NCBI GenBank assembly: GCA_903868295.1
Contig: CAIPUQ010000527.1
Coordinates: forward strand, 1-13,033
DNA: 13,033 nucleotides
Direction of reading: 5' to 3'
DNA from: an uncultured Roseiflexaceae bacterium
Lineage (GTDB): Bacteria > Chloroflexota > Chloroflexia > Chloroflexales > Roseiflexaceae
The stretch's first letter is position 1. Every line of letters starts with the position of its first letter. Of this stretch, positions 1-5,936 are shown one piece after another. A program made the translations under genes and the position numbers. The notes under the pieces were generated by a model that saw only the letters and a list, made by a program, of their open reading frames with translations, had not been told where the DNA came from and ran no database searches.

Positions 1-1090
1 GCACGACATGCTGGCCAGCTTCCACACAAAGGGTGATGTCATGGACTGCGTCACGCTCTGCATCCGGGTAGCGGAATGAGATGCTGTTGATGTGTACCGC
101 CAGCGGACCTTCGGGGAGGACGCGGGTGCCGGTTGGTTGCCACATTGGTGCAGCAAGTAACGCATCACAGCGCCGGAATGCACCGACTGCACGCAGGAAC
201 AACGTGTATTGGGTGCTCCCTGCTTCGATGGGCAACGCCAACAGACGAACCATCCCCATGAGTGCGACCACGTCGCCGACACTGCCGGAGCCACTGCGGT
301 AGCGCCAGAGCCCAATGAGCGCTGCGAGGAGCCAACCAAATGCGGTAATCGCTCCTGCGACAACGGTGCCACGTTCGTTTTGCATGGCAGCACGCCGATG
401 AGTGCGCATCCGGTCGGCAATGCGTGGCGCCAGCAGCTGCTGGGCAAAGGGTTGCGCGTGCACCGATTGCAGATCAACGGTGCTCGAGAGGGTTTCGTGG
501 ATGGTGTCGAAGAGCGCAGCATCTGCAGCTCGTTCTCGCTCCCATGCAGCCGCATTCCGCTGTTGCGTCTGGGCGACGAGGACTGCGCCGATCACCACAT
601 AGACACAGAGCAGCAGCGCAACGCTGCCGTCAGCGTGCATCGTCGTCCAGATAACACTACCGAACACGACAGCTGCCCGGAGCACCTGTGGCACATTGCG
701 CGCGAGTACATCGGCTACTTCGTCGACATCCGCTTCGAGACGCTCGGTCAGTTCGCCGATTCCATGGCGCCGAAAAAACTCGCGTGGCTGATGGATGATG
801 TGTGTCACGAGCGCGGTGCGTACTGCATTGGTGCCGCTCCAGCTCACATGGGTAGCGAGCAATGCACAAATCCAGAGCACCAATTGGACGGCAATGACCG
901 AACCTGCATACCACGCGATGTCAGCAGCGGTCGCCTGCTGCGCAACGGCGGCATCGATCAATCTCCCAAAGGTATTTGGGAGGAGTACTTGCACCCAAGC
1001 GATACCCGCGGTGACGACCAGCAGAAGCCACACACCCGTACTGTGTCGAACCATGAGCGCAAAACTCGGAGAAAACCGCACCGTGTTCAT
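1..1090 (-). CDS. ABC exporter, fused membrane and ATPase half-transporter (partial, cut by left edge)
   Basis: The reading frame opens at ATG 1090 and runs open for 363 codons to the window edge, so the C-terminus is missing. The translation has the layout of a type IV ABC exporter half-transporter. Hydrophobic segments lie at about residues 20-38, 61-82, 137-150, 155-173 and 243-262, and perhaps 273-288. At 105-125 the family motif FFRRHGIGELTERLEADVDE is seen, matching the usual FF...GEL.sR...D. coupling region. The start of the nucleotide-binding domain follows at about 332, with SFRYP (A-loop Tyr 341) and AVHDITLCVEAGQHVV leading to a Walker A that must lie beyond the edge. The start is 6 nt after the stop of the amidohydrolase gene, with AGAGGA about 11 nt upstream, so it is probably the third gene of an operon. 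Its substrate and its export direction are inferred from the family and cannot be read here. Confidence 0.9.
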   Translation of the reverse strand, partial: MNTVRFSPSFALMVRHSTGVWLLLVVTAGIAWVQVLLPNTFGRLIDAAVAQQATAADIAWYAGSVIAVQLVLWICALLATHVSWSGTNAVRTALVTHIIHQPREFFRRHGIGELTERLEADVDEVADVLARNVPQVLRAAVVFGSVIWTTMHADGSVALLLCVYVVIGAVLVAQTQQRNAAAWERERAADAALFDTIHETLSSTVDLQSVHAQPFAQQLLAPRIADRMRTHRRAAMQNERGTVVAGAITAFGWLLAALIGLWRYRSGSGSVGDVVALMGMVRLLALPIEAGSTQYTLFLRAVGAFRRCDALLAAPMWQPTGTRVLPEGPLAVHINSISFRYPDAERDAVHDITLCVEAGQHVV

Positions 1091-1096
1091 GTGGGA

Positions 1097-2350
1097 TTAG
1101 TTCCTCTGGTAGAACAGGCGCTGGTTTGTCGAGAGGAGCGCCACTGCTATCGCGCGTGCGGCATCGATTGTGAGGAGACCGTCGTCCACCTCTGCCTGCA
1201 AGGTACGCGTCAGCCAGTGACGGGCTTGAGCAGCGAATCCTACCGTTTGTGTCGGCAAAAAGGCATCGCCGCCAAAGCCGAAGAGTTTGGACAACGGCAC
1301 GGTATGAATCCAGCGGCGCACAAACGCACTCGTGGTGACGGGGTCAATGCTCCATGCCCAACACAAATCGACATACACATTGCGATAGTGTTTGGCCAGA
1401 CTCAACAGCTCGTCATGGTACGGGTACCCAATGTGCATGCAGACGAAGCGGGTGTCTCGGAACGTTTTGATAAGCGGCGTCAACAGCCGAGGTGACAGCC
1501 ATTCGAGCGGCATTGCGCCATTGCCTGCGTGATGTCCGGTGTGGATTTTGATGGGTATGCCGAGGATGCCTGCCTCGTGTGCGATGACGCCCAAGGCCCA
1601 ATCACCCAGGACCAGCGCATCGTGTGCGGTCAGCGGGATCCCTGTGCGGTGCTTTTCGAACGCATGCTCGCAGGCATCGTCAGCGATGTGCGTCCATGCA
1701 AGGGTGCGCGTATATGCGTGCTGGGTTTTTATTGCCACAATGTCGTTTGCATGCATGCGCAGGAGCGTTTGCAAGGCTAGGCGATAGTCGCCAACGGTCG
1801 TCACCGCAATCCCGGTGTGGGCGGCCACCGCGTCGAGGACGACACTGCCATCGGCGATGGTCTGTACATTCAGGTCGTAGCGGAGCGCTGGTACCTCGGG
1901 GGTCGCTGGTGGCTGCCAGGTGAACGCGTCGACCTGGATTTCGGCGAGATTGGCGAGTGCCAGCGCCCGTTGATACCCCGCGACCCCGTGGTAGCGCGCC
2001 TGGAGCGGCGCTGCCTGTTCGAGCGAGGCAGCGTCGATATGATTGATCCCATATAGGATCTGGGCCGAGCGTCGGACTGCCTCGCCGTAGCCCGTGTACT
2101 GACAGTGTTGCCAATAGTCGGCGACGAAAGCCCACCGGGTGGCGACGTCGTGCGTGTGTTGATCGAGCAACGCATCGATGGCCTGATAGGGACATCCGGC
2201 GCTGACGAGGTCGTGTTGGATATATGCGTTGACGCCGAACAGCGCAGTGATGATGTCTGGCTCGAGCTGCGTGTACTCGGCTGGGCTGATGAGATGCTCA
2301 TGGGTGTCGAATATGGCAATCTGATCAATGATTTGCTGGAGCGTCTGCAT
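1097..2350 (-). CDS. Amidohydrolase-superfamily protein, uronate-isomerase-like
   Basis: This 417-residue protein has the metal-binding signatures of the amidohydrolase superfamily (TIM barrel). They are DTHEH with the HxH pair H17/H19, VAIK (K208), KIH (H270), CMH (H306) and FGGDA (D362), in the expected order. The wide spacing, the N-terminal DTHEHL and the insert after strand 1 resemble Amidohydro_2 and glucuronate/uronate isomerase relatives more than dihydroorotases. The reaction cannot be assigned: it could be hydrolysis, decarboxylation or isomerisation of a small carboxylate or sugar acid. There is no signal peptide, so it is probably cytoplasmic. It starts 39 nt after the dioxygenase gene, with GAAGG about 10 nt before the ATG, and is followed after 6 nt by the ABC exporter. 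This supports one transcript. Family assignment is firm; subfamily is not. Confidence 0.88.
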   Translation of the reverse strand: MQTLQQIIDQIAIFDTHEHLISPAEYTQLEPDIITALFGVNAYIQHDLVSAGCPYQAIDALLDQHTHDVATRWAFVADYWQHCQYTGYGEAVRRSAQILYGINHIDAASLEQAAPLQARYHGVAGYQRALALANLAEIQVDAFTWQPPATPEVPALRYDLNVQTIADGSVVLDAVAAHTGIAVTTVGDYRLALQTLLRMHANDIVAIKTQHAYTRTLAWTHIADDACEHAFEKHRTGIPLTAHDALVLGDWALGVIAHEAGILGIPIKIHTGHHAGNGAMPLEWLSPRLLTPLIKTFRDTRFVCMHIGYPYHDELLSLAKHYRNVYVDLCWAWSIDPVTTSAFVRRWIHTVPLSKLFGFGGDAFLPTQTVGFAAQARHWLTRTLQAEVDDGLLTIDAARAIAVALLSTNQRLFYQRN

Positions 2351-2389
2351 GTGATGACTGCCTTCGTCTGTGTCTCTCTCATGGGCAAA

Positions 2390-3316
2390 TTAGTTGCAGA
2401 TGCGTTCTTTTTGCCAGTGCAGCGATTCGTCCCATGGGGAGAGCGGGGTGTCGAGATTGCGCCAGTAATATTTGAGTGGAGTCTCGGGCCAATTGGCGTA
2501 GATGTCGTCCCATTCTGCAACCTTCATGTGCGGAATGAGTGATTTCTCCTCAATATGATCCGCGGCCGGCTGATAGCGGAAGTCGCACGATAGGCGTACG
2601 GTGTCTTCCCACTGGTGTGGGAGTGACTTATGCAGCAGACAACTATTGAAGGTCAATATGTCGCCCATTTCATAATCGTGCTCAATCCAGGGGAGGTCGA
2701 CATCGCACAGATTCGTCTCGAGATTACCGGCACCTTCAGCGGCACGCACTGTCAGCACACCCAACGCGTGTGAGCCATGCATGACCGTCAAGCCGCCCAG
2801 CGCACGTGGGACATCACCCACCGGCAGCCAGCAGGTCCATACATCACGAGTGCCCTGGATGTGGATGTAATCTTGGTGCATCGGCGTCGGGCGAAATGAC
2901 GGACACGGAATCATCGTGCGTGCAATCGTGCGTGGGTGCGGCAGGACTGCCTCTCCAAATAACGCTGTATACAGCGCAATGAGCCGAGGATGGTGTTGGA
3001 ATTGCTGGAACGCCTGCTGCGTCTGCAGTTCGCGGTAGGCTGCTTCATCGACGCCCGTCCCGCCCCACGATTCGAGGGTGGTTACTGCAGCAGCATTGAC
3101 GCGTGCATCATTTCGTGGATGACGCGTGTCAAGCCAACCACGCTCTGCGACGATGGTCAGCATGAGATCGCGTAGCGCTTGGACGTCTGTTTTGGGGAGG
3201 AGTTGTTTGAAGAACAAATACCCATCTGCCGCTGCCCGCGCGCGCAACGCGATAGGATCAGCAAGCAGAGGGGTAGAATCGCGAAATCCGACGATGGTTG
3301 CAGGTGTGTGCGTCAT
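2390..3316 (-). CDS. Phytanoyl-CoA dioxygenase (PhyH) family Fe(II)/2-oxoglutarate oxygenase
   Basis: The 308-residue product shows the PhyH double-stranded beta-helix signatures. The Fe(II) ligands are H147 and D149 in PMHQDY and the distal H229 in SCLLHKS. R241 in VRLSCDFRYQP fits the 2-oxoglutarate carboxylate-binding Arg. The stretch WTCWLPVGDVPRALGGLTVM and GSHALGV are typical of the family core. Members hydroxylate small molecules such as fatty acyl-CoAs, alkaloids, ectoine or natural-product scaffolds, and the substrate here is unknown. Start ATG 3316 has AGGAG 7 nt upstream. It is the first gene of the probable operon with the amidohydrolase and exporter, and is preceded by an extended -10 promoter. 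The length is usual for the family, and all catalytic residues are present. Confidence 0.92.
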   Translation of the reverse strand: MTHTPATIVGFRDSTPLLADPIALRARAAADGYLFFKQLLPKTDVQALRDLMLTIVAERGWLDTRHPRNDARVNAAAVTTLESWGGTGVDEAAYRELQTQQAFQQFQHHPRLIALYTALFGEAVLPHPRTIARTMIPCPSFRPTPMHQDYIHIQGTRDVWTCWLPVGDVPRALGGLTVMHGSHALGVLTVRAAEGAGNLETNLCDVDLPWIEHDYEMGDILTFNSCLLHKSLPHQWEDTVRLSCDFRYQPAADHIEEKSLIPHMKVAEWDDIYANWPETPLKYYWRNLDTPLSPWDESLHWQKERICN

Positions 3317-3330
3317 TGCAGTGCTCCTGT

Positions 3331-3358
3331 ATGTGATGTGCGGATTATAGCATCACAT
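3331..3358 (-). promoter_or_regulatory. Extended -10 promoter inside an inverted repeat (putative operator) for the PhyH operon
   Basis: Read on the minus strand, TGCTATAAT (3352 to 3344) is a perfect extended -10 element, 27 nt before the PhyH start codon. No good -35 box is seen, as expected for extended -10 promoters. The -10 hexamer sits inside a perfect 8-bp inverted repeat, ATGTGATG (3331-3338) and CATCACAT (3351-3358), with 12 nt between. The half-site centres are 20 bp apart, about two helical turns, which suits a dimeric repressor. The promoter is well supported; operator function is inference. Confidence 0.6.
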
Positions 3359-3398
3359 GTATTTGTTCATGTATAGAGCAGATAGTGATGTTGGTATG

Positions 3399-4157
3399 CT
3401 ACGGAGCCTGAATGGTCACCCTGCACAAGACAGTGTTATTGGTCTTTAGGTCTGGCCCCCAGATGAATTGCGCACTGGGGTCCCAGCTGATGGCGTCGTA
3501 CCCGTCTTTGGGACCGACATCACGTGCGCTATAGATCGTCGCAGCTGGCCAGGTTGCATCGTCGAAGGATGGTGATTTCCACCCGTTCGGCTCGGCCGTA
3601 ATAGTGTTGGTACATGCACCCTCGCCGGCGATTGGTTGTGATTGGGCGGCACATGCCGCGTCGCGTGGGGCGATGTGTATCGGCACACACTTCCAACTGC
3701 GGTCGGTGACTGCAATAATGCGTCCTGTTGTCGTGTCGGTGAATTGCGCGATGAACCCACCGTCGCCGATTTGTTGCCGATCGGTACCGATGTACTCGAG
3801 CCCCGTGTCGTCTTGGATGTAATCCTTGAGGATGACATTGATGTGGAGTGGGTAGGTCGCAGCGAAGCGAAACACCTCGCTGTTGAACGATCGTTCGGTT
3901 GTAATGGATATTGAGTCTTCTCCGATGAGTGTCTCGTCGACAAACAGTGCAAACCAGTTATCAGCCCAAATATCAGCTCTGATGGCGACGGTGTCTGCCG
4001 CATTCGCGCTTGGCAACTCGCCCTGTTGTTGGGCAGGCGGTGCATCCGCTGCGCTCGTCGGGGCAAGTGGGTGATCAATTGCTGGTGGTGGTGGCCGGGT
4101 GCCCCCACAACTCGACACACAGACCAGGGTGATGAACAAAACAAAGAAGCGTTGCAT
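3399..4157 (-). CDS. Secreted lipoprotein with a predicted beta-sandwich domain
   Basis: A 252-residue protein with a lipoprotein signal: MQRFFVLFITLVCVSSC, lipobox VSSC with Cys 17. A Pro/Ala/Gln-rich linker follows to about residue 55, as expected for a protein tethered outside the membrane. The remainder (about 57-250) is rich in beta-prone, aromatic stretches such as ADNWFALFVDETLIGED, TGLEYIGTDRQQIGDGG and PNGWKSPSFDDATWPAATI. The last reads like the W..p.fDDs.Wp.A pattern of galactose-binding-like jelly rolls. Four Cys (156, 168, 182, 245 by approximate count) may form disulfides. I do not know a characterised homologue; carbohydrate or ligand binding is a guess. GGAG lies 7 nt before the ATG. 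The gene follows the Tat-signal collar gene by 57 nt, so co-transcription is likely. Confidence 0.8.
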   Translation of the reverse strand: MQRFFVLFITLVCVSSCGGTRPPPPAIDHPLAPTSAADAPPAQQQGELPSANAADTVAIRADIWADNWFALFVDETLIGEDSISITTERSFNSEVFRFAATYPLHINVILKDYIQDDTGLEYIGTDRQQIGDGGFIAQFTDTTTGRIIAVTDRSWKCVPIHIAPRDAACAAQSQPIAGEGACTNTITAEPNGWKSPSFDDATWPAATIYSARDVGPKDGYDAISWDPSAQFIWGPDLKTNNTVLCRVTIQAP

Positions 4158-4214
4158 CGTCGTGCTCCAGAATGATGGTGATTGACCGATGTACGCGTGT
4201 CAGCGATTACGCGC

Positions 4215-5105
4215 TTATTTTGTGCGGGTAGGGGTCCGTGTGCGTGTTTTGGTGAGTGTACGGGTCGGTGTTTTGGATGGTGTCCGGGTTTTGCTGCGTG
4301 TTGGTGTGTTGGATTTTGTTGGTGCGGCCGCTTTGGTTGCGGTCCGCGTGGCGGTCTTGGTAGCTGCACGCGTAGCCGTACTGCTTGGTGTCTGGGTGTT
4401 GGGTCGTGTCGCCGTCGCTGTGGCAGTGTGCGTCGGCGAATCGGCAGGTACAGCTGTTGCACTCCTGGTCAGTGTGGCGGTTGGCGTGGCCGTCGCTGAA
4501 GGGGTTTGGGTGGGTGTGTGCGTTGGGGTGTTCGTGGGCGAGGAGGTTGCGGTATTCGTGGGCGAGGAGGTTGCGGTATGCGTAGACGTTGAGGTTGGGG
4601 TGTTCGTCGGCGTGTAGGTCGCAGTGCTTGTGGGAAGCGGGATGGGTGTGCGACTCGCCGTCCACGAGGGTGTGCGGGTAGCGGTATTCGGTATGGCGGT
4701 GGGAATAACTGTTCCATCGCTCGACGAAGGGAATACCCCAACCACCGCTATGCAGTATACCGGGGCAGTCATGCTAAACGATGTATTTGTCGGAGGGTTT
4801 GCAGATACAGACGGGTGAATACCGACCATGTTCGGTAGATAGAACTGCGTACTTGTCGCGCCAAACTTATCTGTGAGTAAAGAATAGAGCGCACTATTCT
4901 GCGAAATTGCCATACCCTGCCCGTTACATGCACGCCAACCTTTAGGGACAAATCCATAGGGAAACAACGTAATTGAACCTAAGAGCGGTTCATCAGTGCG
5001 CGGCGTGACGCGACTCGAAGAGTATGACTTGGGACTCCCAATAAACAATATCCCGTGCGTCAGCACTGCCAACCGGCGGAAGAAGGAACGTCGCGTAATT
5101 GTCAT
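4215..5105 (-). CDS. Tail-collar-domain protein with Tat signal and long Thr/Ser/Pro tail
   Basis: The 296-residue product has three parts. Residues 1-35 carry a twin-arginine-type signal (TRRSFFRRLAVLT, then a hydrophobic stretch) without an obvious AxA cleavage site. Residues 39-128 are a phage-tail-collar / microcystin-dependent-protein domain: LLGSITLFPYGFVPKGWRAC, then NGQGMAISQNSALYSLLTDKF, QFYLPNM and the terminal strand VYCIAVVGVFPSSS. Residues 131-296 are low complexity in Thr, Ser, Pro and Ala. From about 246 on, a basic residue comes every two to four positions, roughly 15 Arg/Lys in the last 51, whereas the earlier part of the tail has four. The tail resembles exported Ser/Thr-rich stalks. 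The start is preceded by GGTGA at 7 nt and lies 18 nt after the neighbouring collar gene. No phage structural genes are near, so a cellular surface role is inferred. Confidence 0.85.
   Translation of the reverse strand: MTITRRSFFRRLAVLTHGILFIGSPKSYSSSRVTPRTDEPLLGSITLFPYGFVPKGWRACNGQGMAISQNSALYSLLTDKFGATSTQFYLPNMVGIHPSVSANPPTNTSFSMTAPVYCIAVVGVFPSSSDGTVIPTAIPNTATRTPSWTASRTPIPLPTSTATYTPTNTPTSTSTHTATSSPTNTATSSPTNTPTHTPTQTPSATATPTATLTRSATAVPADSPTHTATATATRPNTQTPSSTATRAATKTATRTATKAAAPTKSNTPTRSKTRTPSKTPTRTLTKTRTRTPTRTK
4531..4578 (-). repeat. Exact 24-bp tandem duplication within the Thr/Ser/Pro tail
   Basis: The 24 bases at 4531-4554 are repeated without change at 4555-4578. Because 24 is a multiple of three, the duplication adds one eight-residue unit, TATSSPTN, and keeps the frame of the collar-protein tail. 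Recent slippage expansion of the tail is the simple explanation. Confidence 0.9.
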
Positions 5106-5123
5106 GAGTGATTCACCGTTCGT

Positions 5124-5363
5124 TTAGGACTGTGAGGGGAAATATCCTACATACGCAATGATATACATCATGCCTGTCGGGCAGATATTCTGGAGATTTG
5201 GAACTGCGAACGTTTCATTGCCATCCCCTCCATACGTTGTGCCAATGAGTGCGAAGAGGACCTCATACTCCTGAATTGGCAAAAGCGTGCCCACACACGG
5301 CAACCAGCCGTTCGGGAGGTATGTATACGGTACGAGGAGGACGCTGCCAATAAATGGGTTCAT
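5124..5363 (-). CDS. Miniature phage-tail-collar domain protein
   Basis: This 79-residue protein matches both ends of the tail-collar / microcystin-dependent protein family. The N-terminal part is MNPFIGSVLLVPYTYLPNGW, then LLPIQEYEVLFALIGTTYGG and ETFAVPNL. The C-terminal strand YIIAYVGYFPSQS normally closes a protein of about 170-180 residues. Here only about seven residues separate the two, so the central region with its His-rich loops is absent. A strong ribosome binding site, AGAAGGA, sits 9 nt before ATG 5363. There is no signal peptide. It lies between two paralogues on the same strand, 18 nt before the next. Function is unknown; a fold-preserving reduction to the collar core is inferred. 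The intact reading frame and good ribosome site argue against a pseudogene. Confidence 0.85.
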   Translation of the reverse strand: MNPFIGSVLLVPYTYLPNGWLPCVGTLLPIQEYEVLFALIGTTYGGDGNETFAVPNLQNICPTGMMYIIAYVGYFPSQS

Positions 5364-5406
5364 GCGGGTGTATCCTTCTGTTCGCCAGCGCGAGAACCGC
5401 GACTCG

Positions 5407-5430
5407 GCGGTAATGGTATTCAGTTACCGC
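5407..5430. repeat. Inverted repeat between collar genes
   Basis: GCGGTAA (5407-5413) and TTACCGC (5424-5430) form a perfect 7-bp stem with a 10-nt loop in the 183-nt gap between two collar genes. There is no T-run after it on the minus strand, so it is not a good terminator for the upstream gene. It could be an RNA-processing hairpin or a protein site. No gene is seen in the gap. Confidence 0.4.
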
Positions 5431-5546
5431 TTGTTACTTCGCTGCGACACATGATGTAGCTGCGGGGTGTCATAGCATTGCGTCAGTACGCGGGAACGAA
5501 TCGACCCTGATCCAACGAACGTTACTATGAACCCATCTGTTTGATC

Positions 5547-5780
5547 TCAATCTTGAGACGGAAAAACGCCATTGGTTGCAATGATGTAGTTCATACCGGT
5601 AGGTGCTGTCATCGTAGGGAGTTGAAACGTCGACACTCCGTTGCCTCCATAGGTCGTTCCGAGGAGTGCAAAGAGTGCTTGATTCTGGTTAATCTGCATA
5701 ACCTGACCTGCACATATGCTCCAGCCTACCGGTGCATACCCAAACGCTACCAAGATAATCTCGCCGAGATATGGCTCCAC
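5547..5780 (-). CDS. Miniature phage-tail-collar domain protein (GTG start)
   Basis: The 77-residue product begins MEPYLGEIILVAFGYAPVGW and continues with CAGQVMQINQNQALFALLGT, TYGGNGVSTFQLPTM and, after a very short link, NYIIATNGVFPSQD. These are the canonical first and last blocks of microcystin-dependent / tail-collar proteins, and it is the closest of the three paralogues to the family consensus. As in its neighbour, the long middle part is missing. The start is GTG at 5780, chosen because family members begin MEPYLGEI and because GGAGG lies 4 nt upstream. It is the first gene of the collar cluster, with 183 nt to the next gene. No signal peptide is visible. A structural or adhesive role is possible but not shown by the sequence. 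Confidence 0.83.
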   Translation of the reverse strand: MEPYLGEIILVAFGYAPVGWSICAGQVMQINQNQALFALLGTTYGGNGVSTFQLPTMTAPTGMNYIIATNGVFPSQD

Positions 5781-5886
5781 AAGACCTCCGCAATTCCAAA
5801 ATACTCAATCCCAGTTTGTCATCATGGCAATCAAACAATTATGAAACGCAGGAAATACTAAAAAAGAATAACACATTAAATGAATC

Positions 5887-5910
5887 CCCCAACATTTTTA
5901 GTTGTTGGGG
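5887..5910 (-). terminator. Hairpin terminator after the NodB-like gene
   Basis: CCCCAAC (5887-5893) pairs with GTTGGGG (5904-5910) around a 10-nt loop, 26 nt after the stop codon at 5937. On the minus strand the stem is followed by GATTCATTTAATG, which is T-rich but not a clean T-run. Rho-independent termination is probable, and the hairpin separates this gene from the collar cluster. Confidence 0.5.
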
Positions 5911-5936
5911 ATAAAATGGAGTGGACTAGAAACAGA

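Noticed and set aside
209..1495. Plus-strand open frame of 428 codons
   Set aside because: It lies antisense to both the ABC exporter and the amidohydrolase, whose motifs are clear. Its translation has no domain and spans the junction of two real genes.
2105..2542. Plus-strand frame of 145 codons
   Set aside because: It is antisense to the start of the amidohydrolase and the end of the PhyH gene, and has no recognisable domain or ribosome site.
3331..3358. CRP/FNR-type binding site from TGTGA...TCACA
   Set aside because: The gap between half-sites is 14 nt from TGTGA to TCACA, not the 6 nt of CRP sites, and it surrounds the -10 box, so it was kept only as a generic operator candidate.
3446..4462. 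Minus-strand frame of 338 codons overlapping the lipoprotein and collar genes
   Set aside because: It is out of frame with both, is Arg/His/Pro-rich shadow sequence, and lacks the lipobox and collar motifs found in the other frames.
4189..4617. Plus-strand Val/Gly-rich frame of 142 codons
   Set aside because: It is the complement of the Thr/Pro/Ser tail codons. The repeat composition produces an artificial open frame.
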